Part shown: in pieces, positions 25,794 to 36,856 of the stretch | Numbering within the stretch: the stretch's first letter is position 1 | Layout of the letters: each line of letters opens with the position of its first letter | NCBI GenBank assembly: GCA_001414485.1 | Contig: LLEY01000099.1 | Location: forward strand, 62,001-126,000 | Source of the DNA: Calycina herbarum | Taxonomy: Eukaryota; Ascomycota; Leotiomycetes; Helotiales; Pezizellaceae | DNA: 64,000 nt | Direction: 5' to 3' | Position numbers and translations under genes: made by a program | Notes under the pieces: generated by a model | What the model was told of the DNA's origin: nothing | Database searches by the model: none | What the model saw: the letters and a program-made list of their open reading frames with translations, nothing else

Positions 25794-27881
25794 ATGCCAC
25801 ATCCATATCTTCATGGCAATTTTGCTCCAATTTACTCTGTACAACCGCTGACACCATGCGACTATATCGGAGAAATCCCTGATGAACTTTCAGGTGGCCA
25901 ATACCTACGGAATGGCGGAAATCCAGTCTCCAACGAGGATTTGGGACGTGACGCTCACTGGTTTGATGGAGATGGAATGCTGAGCGGTGTTGCATTCAGG
26001 GAGAGAAATAATGATGGGACAATCCAACCGGAGTTTGTAAATCAATTTATTCTGACAGATGTTTTTCTTGCGACAATAACGACTAAATCTTTACGGTCTC
26101 CATTGCTTCCCAGCATTGCGACTCTGGTTAACCCAGCATCCTCTCTTTTCAAAATCATTCTGCGGATTTTCAGAACAATATTCCTCGTCATTCTTTCCAA
26201 TTTTCCGGGTTCCCATCAAGCAGTTAGGAAAATCTCAGTCGCAAATACAGGAATACTGTATCATGATGGTTAGTTTACAATCCCACAAGATATAACTTGG
26301 GAATCGTGACTTACTTTTACAGGCAGAGCTCTGGCCACTTGCGAGAGCGGACCGCCTATGCGAATCAGTCTACCAAGCTTGGAAACTGTTGGATGGTATG
26401 ATGGATGTAAAGCAGAAGGGGAACCGGTTGCAGAAAACATATCCGGAGAACCATTTGGAGGAAACTCCTTACTGAGCTTTATGAAGGAGTGGACAACCGC
26501 ACGTCAGTCCTTTTATATCACCCTTACTATTTCATGCCTGCTACCGCGCCTTCCCCTCACGAGTTTTGCCAGAAATTTTGTCTTTTTATTTTATTCGATG
26601 AGAGCTAACTGAATTCTAGATCCCCGGGTAGATCCACATACTAATGAAATGATTTTGTTTCACTCAACCTTTTTAGCGCCATTTGTAAATTATTCCATTA
26701 TATCCAGTACGCAAAATTCGACAATTTCGCAACCTCGATTACTTAATGCTTCAGTTCCAGGCATATCCTCTCCGAAAATGATGCACGATTTTGGAGTCTC
26801 TCTTACACACACAGTAATTCTCGATTTGCCATTATCACTTGATCCAAGGAATCTAGCACGAAACTTGCCAATAGTTTCTTACAACCCATCTGGTGTATCC
26901 AGATTTGGAGTTTTCCCAAGATGGAGGCCTGAAGAGATCAGATGGTTTGAGACGAATCCTTGTTGTATTTTTCATACTGCAAATACCTGGGACGAAGAAG
27001 AAAAGGGGGATTACGAAACGAAAGTTACGGCCGTCAATATGCTCGCTTGTCGCTTGACCAGTGCTTCACTTGTCTTCAGTGCTGGAGATATTGCTGCTCC
27101 GGTTCCTCTTCCAAATTCAAAACCAATATATGCTCCAGAAGAAGAGCAGTGTAGACTGTATTACTATCGATTTTCCTTATCTGCGGGCTCCAACTTCCTC
27201 ACACACCAATTCTCCTTGTCCTCTATCCCTTTCGAATTTCCATCTATTCGTGCCGACGTATCAATGAGCGCAGCTCAATATATTTATGGATGTTCAGTTT
27301 CAGAAAGCAGCTTCGGTGCAGCACTTGGGCGGGCTGTCAAGATAGACTCGCTTGTCAAAATCGATGCTCTAGCTCTCATAGCTAAAGCTCAACACAATCC
27401 ACCAACACCGATCACAGGATGTGTGGACATGCGAACAGTGCCAGAAATTATCGCCTCTGACGAGCCAAATGACCCAATCAAGATCTTTAAGCTCCCAGAA
27501 GGCTTCTATGCTCAGGAATCTCGCTTCGTTCCCCGGGAAAATGGCAAATCTGAAGACGATGGGTGGATTTTGACCTACGTTTTCGATGAGAGTCAATTGG
27601 ATTCAAATGGCGATGCGCCCCCGTATTCTAAAAGCGAGTTGTGGATCATTGATGCGAAGGAGATGAGGGAAGTTGTTTGCAAAATTAAATTACCTCAACG
27701 TGTTCCGTACGGGTTACATGGAAGTTGGTTTTCCGAGACACAGATTTCGAATCAGCGGCAGGTGGACACTATAAGAAGTCTCCCTATTCTAAAAAGTAAT
27801 AAGAGCGGGGGAAGCGAAAGTGGTGTTATGATGGATGTCTGGATGGGTGCACGACAGTGGATGCTTGATGTTGTTGGATGA
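25794..27881 (+). CDS. carX: carotenoid oxygenase, retinal-forming (CarX-like)
   Basis: Three exons (25794-26268, 26323-26502, 26620-27881; introns 54 and 117 nt) encode 638 residues of the carotenoid cleavage dioxygenase family. The four iron-binding histidines are visible: H219 (TTAHPRVDP), H274 (MMHDFG), H337 (IFHTANTW) and H585 (GLHGSWF). The start region HPYLHGNFAPI and the block LRNGGNPV ... DAHWFDGDGM agree with Fusarium CarX, which cleaves beta-carotene to two retinals; torulene-cleaving CarT/CAO-2 enzymes are the alternative, but a CarX role is favoured by the location in the cluster. The chosen ATG is the first in this frame just before HPYL; an ATG at 25772 is out of frame. It supplies retinal for the rhodopsin of the same cluster. 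Confidence 0.9.
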
Positions 27882-28136
27882 AAACTTGATGGACAAGAAG
27901 TTTCTGTACATAATTGTTACAAAATCTCTTCATTCTATCTCTAGAGTGAAATTCTTGATATCGCTAATTTCTTGACGTGATGTTATGTCTACAATTTGCG
28001 TGCAAGACTATAGAAATGAGTCTCATAAACGAGTTAGTTCCTTCCCAGGACGAGTTCATGTCACTGTTCAATCTGCAACCCAATCTGGCATAATTAACTT
28101 GTTTGCTTCAAGGGAGCTAGGACAACGTGAACTAAC

Positions 28137-28538
28137 CAGTGTGAGCACCAACTACTCTAGTACTCAACACTACTCGAGTAATACTCTTGAGTAGTAGAGT
28201 AGAGTAGTCACTCTTGACTACTCGAATAGTATTCGAGTAGTCTATAAATAGAAGCATTCTACAGTAAATATACAAGAATACTAAAATAAAACGATTTAAG
28301 TAGTAAGAAATCCGACCTTTTTAAAAACTAGATTGTTTAGCTTATCTCTATATTTTCATTAAAGTGCTCCGATAGACTGAAGATATTATGACGGGGCTTC
28401 CGAGCCTCCGAAACCTCGGTCGGGATCGGTCTTGGATAGACCGCACTAGTCGAGTAGTACTCGACTAGTAGTGAGTAGAGTAGAGTAGAGTAGAGTAGCA
28501 GAACAGTTACTACTCTACTCTACTCATTTCTCACGCTA
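28137..28538. mobile_element. hAT-type MITE, 402 bp
   Basis: The element starts CAGTGTGAG and ends CTCACGCTA, so its inverted ends match at 7 of 9 positions (CAGTGTGAG and TAGCGTGAG) and have the CAGNG-like start of hAT elements. It is flanked by GAACTAAC (28129-28136) and GAAATAAC (28539-28546), an 8-bp duplication with one mismatch, the size hAT transposases make. Both subterminal regions are dense in GAGTAG/CTACTC words in opposite orientations (for example ACTACTCGAGTA and GTAGAGTAGAGTAG). No coding capacity, so it must have been moved by a transposase encoded elsewhere. Confidence 0.75.
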
Positions 28539-28675
28539 GAAATAACCAAAGCCTGTTATCCTAATCCGTTGGCATAATTGATTCAATTGTTCGAAGCTGC
28601 TTGTAGAAAGATGGCTTATAATTCTTATTTCGACCTTCAGTACAAACGATGGAACAATTTGGGTACTAGAATTAG

Positions 28676-28731
28676 TGCTATTCGCAGGTTACCTAAATTA
28701 GGCTATTGGTAGGTAACCTGCTAATAGCAAC
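28676..28731. repeat. palindrome with 20-bp stem
   Basis: TGCTATTCGCAGGTTACCTA and TAGGTAACCTGCTAATAGCA pair at 19 of 20 positions around a 16-nt spacer. It may be a tiny foldback element or an end-to-end remnant; no target duplication is clear. Confidence 0.7.
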
Positions 28732-29123
28732 GCTCTTGAATGGCTCTATCACTTTGGAGATTTCAAGAGATTTACTTTCCAATTGTCTGTGAACACTAAG
28801 GTAGAGTATGAAGAAAGGCATATCGACGTAATAAACAGAAATTATAAAGAATGTGATTAGTTCCTATGTTGCAAGTGTTCTACCGCAGTCTGGCGCGAGC
28901 GCTGTATTTTGGTGGACCTCTCTGTAAACCATGGTATAAATTACACTATCGGCTCGCTTACCCTTATAGCTTCAGGCTTTCAATGCCTCGGACTTCATGG
29001 CAATTTATGGGCCTTACACCGTCCTGGCCTCGTGGTGGACATTAAATGCGGCAGGGATTACTTCAGGTTTGTACCTGTCTACCTAGGCCTCGTTGTTCTA
29101 GATTTCTAGGGTAATGTAGGTAA

Positions 29124-29209
29124 TTAATCTAAATACTTGAAACAATTTAAAATTTACCAAGATGGCTTGGGTCAAGGAAGTTCGATTGTCCTAAAGTATT
29201 TGGGTAATA
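29124..29209. repeat. palindromic dispersed repeat, copy C
   Basis: It begins TTAATCTAAATACTTGAAAC and ends ATTGTCCTAAAGTATTTGGG plus TAATA; the two ends are inverted copies of each other. It sits between the MITE and the chitinase gene. Confidence 0.65.
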
Positions 29210-29401
29210 TCTAGAAAGTGTGGCACAACGAGCTCTTTACTGCCGCCTTTCTTAAGCTGGTCTAAAATGATTTTTAATTTAAATTTTCTACAATTAGAAT
29301 TTTTACCCAACTTCTACTTACATCCCTCAAACTCTTTTCTATCTCGTTCTTCAACTCCACTCTACATACAAAGGAAAACAAAATCTACAAGAAGACGACT
29401 T

Positions 29402-32400
29402 TTACATCATCAAAACACCCACAACAACAGCAGAAATCATAACCACCACAGACGAAGTCCCAAGTCCACTCGCAGAGTTCGTTGAAACTACACTAGGGGT
29501 AGCACTTGGAGAAATCGGGGTGCCAGTGGCTGCAACAGCTTTTACTCCTCCGCCAGCCTTGCTGAAACTTGGGGCAACTAGATTGACAGGAATAGGGGAA
29601 ACTTTGACGATCTCGACTTGAACACTCGGCGCTGAAGTGCCAGTAGGCTTAAGGGTGTAAGAGTACGCGGTTCCAGTGCCAGATCCGTATGGGTGTTTGC
29701 TGTGGCTTTTTGAGGGGGTTGGGTATGGTGCAACGGGTGTGCCGATTGCTGCGGAAGCACTTGAGGCGAGTTTGATAGTCACATAGGTCGTGAAAGAGCT
29801 CTTGGGCGATGGTGTTGCAGACGCCTCAATGGGGCAGATTGTGGTGTATAGTGGAAGAACTTCAGTGACGATGGCTCCTGATTTACCCGCGCAGACAACT
29901 CCTGGAGCGCATGAAGTTATAGTTGAGATCTTTGTGGTATAAACTGTTGATGTTGTGTATCCGGTCGGAATTCCTGGTGAAGCAGAAGCAACGGAAACAG
30001 CGGGAGCTGAGGTTGGGATACCTCCATTGTTGCCTTGAGTGATTGGGCAGACTGTGGTATATAATGGGATCACCTCAGTGACAACGGATCCTGGTTTACC
30101 CGCGCAGACAATTCCTGGGGCACATGACGTTACAGTTGAAATCTTTGTGGTATAAACTGTTGAAGTCGTATATCCGGCTGGGTTTCCTGGTGGTGGTGAA
30201 ATGACTGCAGTTGAGGTTGGCACGCCACCGTTGTTACCTTGGGAAACTGGGCATATCGTTGTATATAATGCCTGTCAAAAATTAGTATACATTTTATGGT
30301 ATATTTTTAATCAAGGGGATGAATTGAAAGGTTGCCTACAATCGTCTCGGTAGTAATGGCTCCAACAGGGCAGTTGGTCACAGTAGGGGCACAGGACAAA
30401 ACAGTCCCGGTTTTCGTTGTGTAAACCGTGGAGGTTGTCAAAGGAACGTCGCCTCCGGTGGGAACGGATGTATCAGATGTGATTTTTGTTGGGCTGTTGG
30501 TTGCTGACGATGTGAAAGTTGTCTTCGTGGCATTTCCATATGGTGGAGTGAAGGTAGGGAATTTAGAGGATTCCGAGCTACTGAGTGAAGTGGGGATAGA
30601 AGAAGTACTGCTGGTGATCTCGCTTGAGGATATGCTTGATGAGGTGGTTACATCGCTTTGACTTGCAGACGAGGAAAAGCTTGAAGTGGAACTGGTCACC
30701 GGAGCGCTTGAACTCGAGGAGGTAGATATTCCGCTTGAGCTCGAGGAAGTACTGGTCACTGAGACGCTTGATGATGTGCTCGAAATTGTAGAGCTATCGC
30801 TTGAACTCGAGGAGGTAGATATTTCGCTTGAGCTCGAGGAAGTACTGGTCACTGAGACGCTTGATGATGTGCTCGAAATTGTAGAGCTGTCGCTTGAACT
30901 CGTGGAAGACGAGATTGAGATTGTGCTTGTTACAGAGGCGCTCAAAGATGTGGCGCTCGATGAAATTTCGCTTGAAGTTGCAGAGGATGAAGAGCTAGTT
31001 ACCGGAGCGCTGGAAGAAGTGCTCGATGAGATATCGCTTGAAGAGGTACTGCTGGTCACCGGAACGCTCGGGGATGTGCTCGAAGAGGTAGAAATCGCAG
31101 AAGATGAACTGCTCGTTGTCGATACGATTGATGAAGTTGCCGATATGCTAATGCTGCTTGAGCTGCTAGTGGAAGATGCACTGGTGGTCGTTGATGTTAC
31201 CGGACAGGCGGCAGAGGCTGCCGGTGGGGATATACCCTTCAATGAATCCTTGATGACTGAATAGTACGGTTTGCAGTTGCACTCATTATTTAGAGAGACA
31301 GTCGCTTCCCAAATCATGATACCTCCGAAGGCTGAATCGTCCTTGTATTTCTTGATGAGAGTATCGGCCTCATTTGCATCAATATATTCGCCATAGCTCG
31401 CTTTATCACAATCACTGCCCACAGTTGGTGCTCCAACAATACCAATATAGAGTTGAGCTCCGCTGCTTGCACCGCCTGCAATTTCAGATTTCCAGGTGTT
31501 ATAGTTGATGTCAATGCTGTTGTCGGCGAAGTTTCTTGCTGAACATGAAGGGTTGTTGTAAAATTGAATCCACAGAATATCAAACTGAGCTTGAGCTATC
31601 ATGCTACCCATGTTCACTTCCGGGAGAAAGCATTGTGGCGCTCCGGTAATGAGATAGGACTTCGTACTCTGTTTGAACAAAGTTCGCAATCTTTGTATAC
31701 ATGCGATATAGCCCCGGGACAGATCTGTCGAAGCGTGCTCAATATCGAAATCAAATCCATCGATATCAATTGTATCAGACGTGGTGTTTGATAATCTAAA
31801 AAATTAAAAGTCAGCCAAAGACAACCGAGGAACAAATGCTTTAACTCGCCCTCTGTCCAGCGGGCGAACGCCACCCTGAGCCTTCCACGCATTAGTCAAG
31901 GGCCCGTACGCGCCCCATAACCAGTCTGCGAATTGTGTACCCGCGGTGACCCCGGTGAGTTGATAGTTCTTGCTTTCTCCCCCCAGTGATAGCACGATCT
32001 TCTTCCCCTTAGACTGGCAGTACGGAATGTCTTCCTGTACGGTTGGGCATTGGGTGTACAGCTGATCAGCGTCGTGGTCCGAGCCTGGTCCGTAATAAAC
32101 AGATCCTCCCCAGCAAGCGTTTCCGAAGTTTTCTTTTGGGAATCCATTGCCTAAAGAGCGGATGTTAGTTGAGTGTCCATGGACTCAATATAACAGTTAT
32201 TATCGTTACCTTGCTGTGGGAACAGTTCCAGGAATCCAATAGGAATTATGTCGATATCAGTTTCATCGCAGAATGTAGAAAGCCGCTTTTGATTCGCTCC
32301 AGAACCCTATCCAAGATTAGCGAAAGGTCTATGTGAGGTTCAAAATCATACCCAGTAAACGGCGACATTACTACCAGAAGCAGCAGAAGAAGCAATGAAT

Positions 32401-32444
32401 GAAAAGGTAGCGCTAGCTGCCAAGAGGCTTTTGATGGAAAACAT
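29402..32444 (-). CDS. GPI-anchored GH18 class III chitinase
   Basis: Five exons (32444-32352, 32306-32210, 32150-31850, 31795-30340, 30271-29402) encode 938 residues. A signal peptide (about 1-22) precedes a GH18 domain (about 25-320) with the substrate strand motif LSLGG and the catalytic DGFDFDIE (D176-E183, E183 the proton donor). Next is a Ser/Thr-rich stretch of about 230 residues, then related units containing TTSTVYTTKISTVTSCAP and PLYTTVCPI, a Pro/Ser linker and a hydrophobic C terminus (about 918-938) after SASG, as in GPI-anchored wall proteins. It cleaves chitin, probably in wall remodelling. The catalytic motif is in frame only after removing intron 31796-31849, which must start with GC (GCGAGT) to keep GGVRPLD. 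The Ser-rich part contains a 93-bp tandem duplication. Confidence 0.9.
30721..30906 (-). repeat. 93-bp tandem duplication in chitinase Ser-rich region
   Basis: Two nearly identical 93-bp units (30721-30813 and 30814-30906) encode 31 residues each of Ser/Thr-rich sequence. The period is a multiple of three, so length can change without a frameshift, as in other fungal wall proteins. Confidence 0.85.
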
Positions 32445-34410
32445 TATTAAGTAATAGGTCTGTGGTAAAGTAAAAAAACGATTGTGATATGGCCGAAGCC
32501 GGTAGAGATTGTGGATAGATTGTCAATGACAGGACGCAGACAAAAGTCTGCAAAGGGGAGAGCGAGGAGGAGAGGATACAGATATTGTTAACGGTGCCTG
32601 TGAACAGAAAGAAAGAAGAGAGAGGGAAAGATGGTGAAGTGAGAAGCCATCGAAGCTAGTGAGTTCCCAAATAAGCCTAGACTGGTAAAGCGGCTTGTTT
32701 CTTGCCCTTTCTTACCCGCATACGAGGTAATTACTGAATGGTCCGCCAGCGGAGTACCCCTTCGAGTGTGCGAGTAAAATGAGCCTGCAAGACGAATTGG
32801 GAAACGTACTCGCAGAGTTGGCGATTTAGAGGTGTATAGCAGGGGTGAAATCATAGAATTCGGGAACCGCCGAGAAGAACATGCATGGATCCGTAATAAG
32901 ACGCCGGACCAGGGACGAATATTGATAAATGAGCCACTCAGAAGGCTTCTGTAAGCAAGATCACACACGCTTGTGTTGGACCTGCATCTGAGAGGCCAAG
33001 CTTTAGCCTTTTAAAGAGAATTCCCCACAGGGCGAACTCCACCGACGCACAGAGTCTCAGAGAACCCACTCAGGCGTCAGATATTGCCCATATGGGCAGG
33101 TTTGGATGAACCGTGCCTTACAGAATTGACATTTCTGCAACCCAACAGTCTGGAGAGGGGCAAAAGACAGGGGATAGGTCCAGGCCTTGGGGACTCGAGC
33201 TTGGTAAGAAGTAAGACGGCGGAACATCTCTCCAGATCACACCAAGTGACCCTTTCAGCAAAGAATGATTCTGTAGAGAGCGCATTCCAAGATGTGTGTT
33301 CCGTATGAAAAAGAACAGAGAACACTTGTTCTATTAGTGGGGTAATTGAGGCTTTGACAACTGGCTTTCCTGCCAATAATAGCTACGTTGTTTCGCGCTA
33401 CAAGCCGCTGTGAAAAGTGCTTTTTGCGAACGAAAGGGGGGGCAATGTGCCGCTGGTTCCTACGCTAACTGCTTTAGTTAAGCCTCGGTCGATAAATGCA
33501 TCACCAACCGCTTTCGCATTTTGAAGAAGGCTGTTTCCGCACGAGGAACGGAAGTATTTCGAGGTACGCGTGCTGTTATGTGCATCGCATCAATTGCTAT
33601 ATTGCAAGTGCTTATTGTGAGCACGTAAAAAGGGGGGAAATGAAAAAGATGACCGAGGACCTAAAATAGAGCTGAGAGGTCAGCCACGTGATCGCCTGTT
33701 CGACCAATGGAACGTATCACAATATCCAATAGCAGACCATTCCAACTCTCCAACTCTTAAATTGGAAATCTCTTCAGTATAAATTTTTTGGATACCCTTT
33801 TCAGACTATTCGTTAACTATATCCTTCGAGCCTGAGAATTGAGCACTGCTTTTTTTCTTTTTCTTTTCTTTTTGCAGATTCCATCATGTTGGTGGCTTGT
33901 TGGCTTCCACATAATGAGAGCCAACAAGTATGCAGAAAGATCTCGCCTATAAATTAACTTTGCACAAAGCTTATTTGGTCATTCTACTCAGAACGTAAGT
34001 TGGCAAGCAGACAAGAAAAACTGGTGAGCAGCTGGGTCTCTCGTACATCCTCTATTTGGCTCCGAAGAATATCCTCGACAGCATTCGTTTTCAAGTGATC
34101 GAGTCAAATCCCTCATCTTCAACAGAAAACTTCTCTTCTGAATACTTTTATCACTGTATTTTTATTTTCTTAGTTCTCGTTCATGATCGTGTCAGTCTTG
34201 ATTGAAGGTAGATGGGAATATAGAGAGACATTATACCGAACACTCTCTTCTCTAGTAGTATTTCAAAATGTTTGTTATTGGTAAACTGGAAGTTGGTCTG
34301 GTGTTTCCCATGATAACCCAATGGTCCATCAAGATTTTAGCCACAATCTTCTCAACCAAAGCCTCGAAATCAATTCCGGAATCTAATACACTTACTTGAA
34401 AATCTCAAAA
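32445..34410. other. intergenic, no supported gene
   Basis: About 2 kb between two divergent genes. It contains the chitinase promoter (next to 32444) and the upstream region of the nucleotidyltransferase-like gene. Frames at 32588-32968 and 33077-33376 have no domains and overlap other frames. A pyrimidine-rich TTTTTCTTTTTC run is at about 33850-33875. Confidence 0.5.
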
Positions 34411-35274
34411 ATGGACATATCCCTATCCGCCGCGAGAAGTCGAACATCGACATCTCAACCCTCTCAACCTCCCAACACGTACACAGTCCAACAAGGCGTA
34501 GAACTATCCGCCTCTTCCCTTCGCGCCGAATTACCACACATGATCTCAGCCGCCGATCACCTCTCCTCAATATTCGCAAAAGCAAATCTCCCCTTCGGAT
34601 TCATTGGAGGCTTCTCTATGTATCTACGCGGAAGTGACCATTGGACAGTAGATTTAGACCTCACAGTTGAAGCAAACATGGAACAGATATTGACTATACT
34701 TCGAGAAGAACCACGGTATTACTTATCACCGACGAAGGAGGAGGAGGAAATGCTGAATTAGAATAGGATAATCAGACCACTCGGTCCCGTCTCAGGCGTA
34801 CTACGAATCTTCGTCCTCACGGGTGGAAACCATGATACTTTCTTCCTCCCAGAAAGGGGAGTGCAAGTAGACATTCTCCTCCCTGGTACCTTTCCATTTC
34901 CTTCACCTCCTCTCAAGCCCCCTCCACAACCCATACCTAACAACCCTCCTTCAGGCTGCCTAGGCGCCCCCCTCCAACCGTCCACATCCCTAACCCACCA
35001 CACCACATCAACACCCCTCGGCCTTCGAACCTATCCCATTCTCAACATCCAAGCCCTCCTACACAGTAAATTAAACGCATTCTCCCTTCGCGAAGCACCC
35101 AAGGACTATTTCGATATCAACTATCTCATTTCGAAATACGCGGAGATCTATGAGGTGAGGGGGATGTTGGATATAGAGCAACGAATTAGATTTGTGGGGA
35201 GGTATAAGGCTAAGATGGGGGTGGGGAAGGAGAATTCTGTGAGGAGGGTTAAGTATGTGTTGGGTGTTGCTTGA
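34411..35274 (+). CDS. nucleotidyltransferase-like protein; in-frame TAG or 60-nt intron
   Basis: The sequence resembles nucleotidyltransferase-fold proteins of the AbiEii/minimal-NTase kind: FIGGFSMYLRGSDHWTVDLDL carries the GG...R..T.DLDL pattern (about residues 63-83), and near the end LLHSKLNAFSLR...KDYFDINYL is the matching K..R..KD..D helix region. An in-frame TAG (34759-34761) interrupts the frame, which otherwise stays open to 35274. Removing a 60-nt intron (34716-34775, GTATTA donor, CTGAAT branch-like site, ATCAG acceptor) joins LREEPR to PLGPVSGVLRIF in frame and gives 267 residues; without splicing only 116 residues would be made. Either an intron or a nonsense mutation is possible, and I favour the intron. 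The substrate is unknown. The ATG at 34411 is the first in frame. Confidence 0.6.
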
Positions 35275-35961
35275 GAGAGGGGGGATTTTGGTTTTGTGAT
35301 TCTTATGAATGGAGGGAAGGTGCGAAAAAAATGGTAGGACAATGGTTGGAGAATCAGGCTTATTTTTGGGTACACTGCCGAGAAATATTGTTCGGGAAGG
35401 CTTAGAAGAATTAAAGAGTGGATTTCTTGATCATTCTAAACCCTTTCGAACGATATCTGTGATTCTATATCCCCCGAGGTAACGGGGCATGGGTTTCTCA
35501 GAACAGAGCCCGGACCCCCCTAGCTTACAGGAGAGAACCTTTGGCTAGTGGCACTTTGCAATTGGATTCAACATGGAGTCATTGGAGCACTAGAACAGGT
35601 TTTGGGGATTCCCTGAGTGTGTAAATTTTCTCGTCTGGCGAAGGAATTAGCCTTCAAATGTTCTTTATAAGAGACAATGGGGAAAAAATAAACCAGAAGT
35701 CAAAGGTGAGATTCCAAAAACCGGGAGGTGTGGCTTATGTATTTGATATATATCTTTTTCTCCTTCATAAGTACGTAACTCTCGCCACCTATATGCCCAT
35801 TGCAAAGTCGGGCGACAGTCTCGTAGATACTGTAACTTGCAGAAGACCACCAACTCCTCGCTAAAAACAACCCAAATGCAATAATCGAGTACTGGTTGCT
35901 TCGAGAAATTCGAAATGCAACGGAAACAACCCAGATTAGACATATTTTCCCCCGTCAACCC
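35275..35961. other. convergent spacer, nothing recognised
   Basis: Spacer of 687 bp between the nucleotidyltransferase-like gene and the RNA polymerase III subunit gene, which face each other. The overlapping frames around 35660-35960 are not supported. Confidence 0.5.
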
Positions 35962-36856
35962 CTAATAGTCACCGCCGCCTCCCCCCTCATCTCCATCTCC
36001 GTCATCTCCATCTTCACCATCATCGAAATATTGTTCAGCGTTATAGTCATCGCCCATGTCTTCGTCTTCAAATGCCGAGTCACCATCTGTGAACAATTAT
36101 TAGCAGCGATCCAACACAATATTTCGGAAGACCTTACCTTCAATATCACCACCTCCATCCTTTTCTTTTTCCTCCTCATCTTCGTCATCGCCTACCCCGA
36201 ACAACTTGTCATTGAGGGCCTGGTTTCTATCTCCCCCGTTTGCGCCAGACCACTCAGCATTCTTCCCCTTTCGTTGCATAGCTTGATTGATGCCATTCCG
36301 GACTTTCTCGCCTTCCTTGCCTTCAAGTGTACTCCACAGCTCTTCTGGGAAAAACTTTGTAACTGCCAGAATTTAGTTCCTTTCCTGACTCATAATTCGA
36401 GAAGCACTCACTGAACGGTCGACCAGACAGCTTTGGGATGATATTCTTTGGTGGGAGGTATCTCATGGAGTATGTTTCTACGCCCTCAAAGGGGTCCATA
36501 TCCGCCTTGCGATCCGTTCCATATTGCTTATTATATTGGTCTTCGCTGAATGTCTTGACCGGCATATCAGGATTGCGCTTCGTGGGTTGGGTATAGAGGG
36601 GTCCGCGGTGGACTTGTGTTTGGAGGGTCTTGTAATGTTTGAATTGTCGTTCTTCGTCTTCGGTGAAAGGGGAGGGTCTCTTGAGGTCGGGGTGGGTCTG
36701 GAAAGTTGTCAGGATTGAAGATATACATTTGAGTACCGCAATTCATACAGGATAATCGCCAATGGGCGTGCCATCCACCTCGTCTGTAGCATTATAGCCT
36801 TCCCAGGCAGCTCCTCTCAAGCCTCCTTTGGCTCCACCTCGCCCACCGCGAGACAT
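35962..36856 (-). CDS. RNA polymerase III subunit Rpc31 (RPC7-like)
   Basis: Four exons (36856-36749, 36697-36412, 36362-36138, 36086-35962; introns 51, 49 and 51 nt) encode 247 residues. The N terminus MSRGGRGGAKGGLRG is Gly/Arg-rich, the middle has the conserved PF...Y..LP region and the KFFPEELWSTLEG block, and the last about 60 residues are strongly acidic (runs of D and E) ending GGGGDY. This architecture is that of Rpc31/RPC7, a subunit of the Pol III-specific initiation subcomplex with Rpc82 and Rpc34. The exon sum is a whole number of codons and each junction restores the frame. Nuclear. Confidence 0.85.

Larger units (their letters stand above)
27882..29401. other. intergenic stretch with several repeat elements
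   Basis: No gene. It holds a 402-bp hAT-type MITE (28137-28538), a 20-bp-stem palindrome (28676-28731) and palindromic repeat copy C (29124-29209). The parts between are AT-rich without open frames of note. Confidence 0.6.

Noticed and set aside
30686..31264. Plus-strand frame of 192 codons rich in Glu, Leu and Val
   Set aside because: It is the antisense shadow of the Ser/Thr-rich part of the chitinase gene; its repetitive composition follows from the Ser codons on the other strand.
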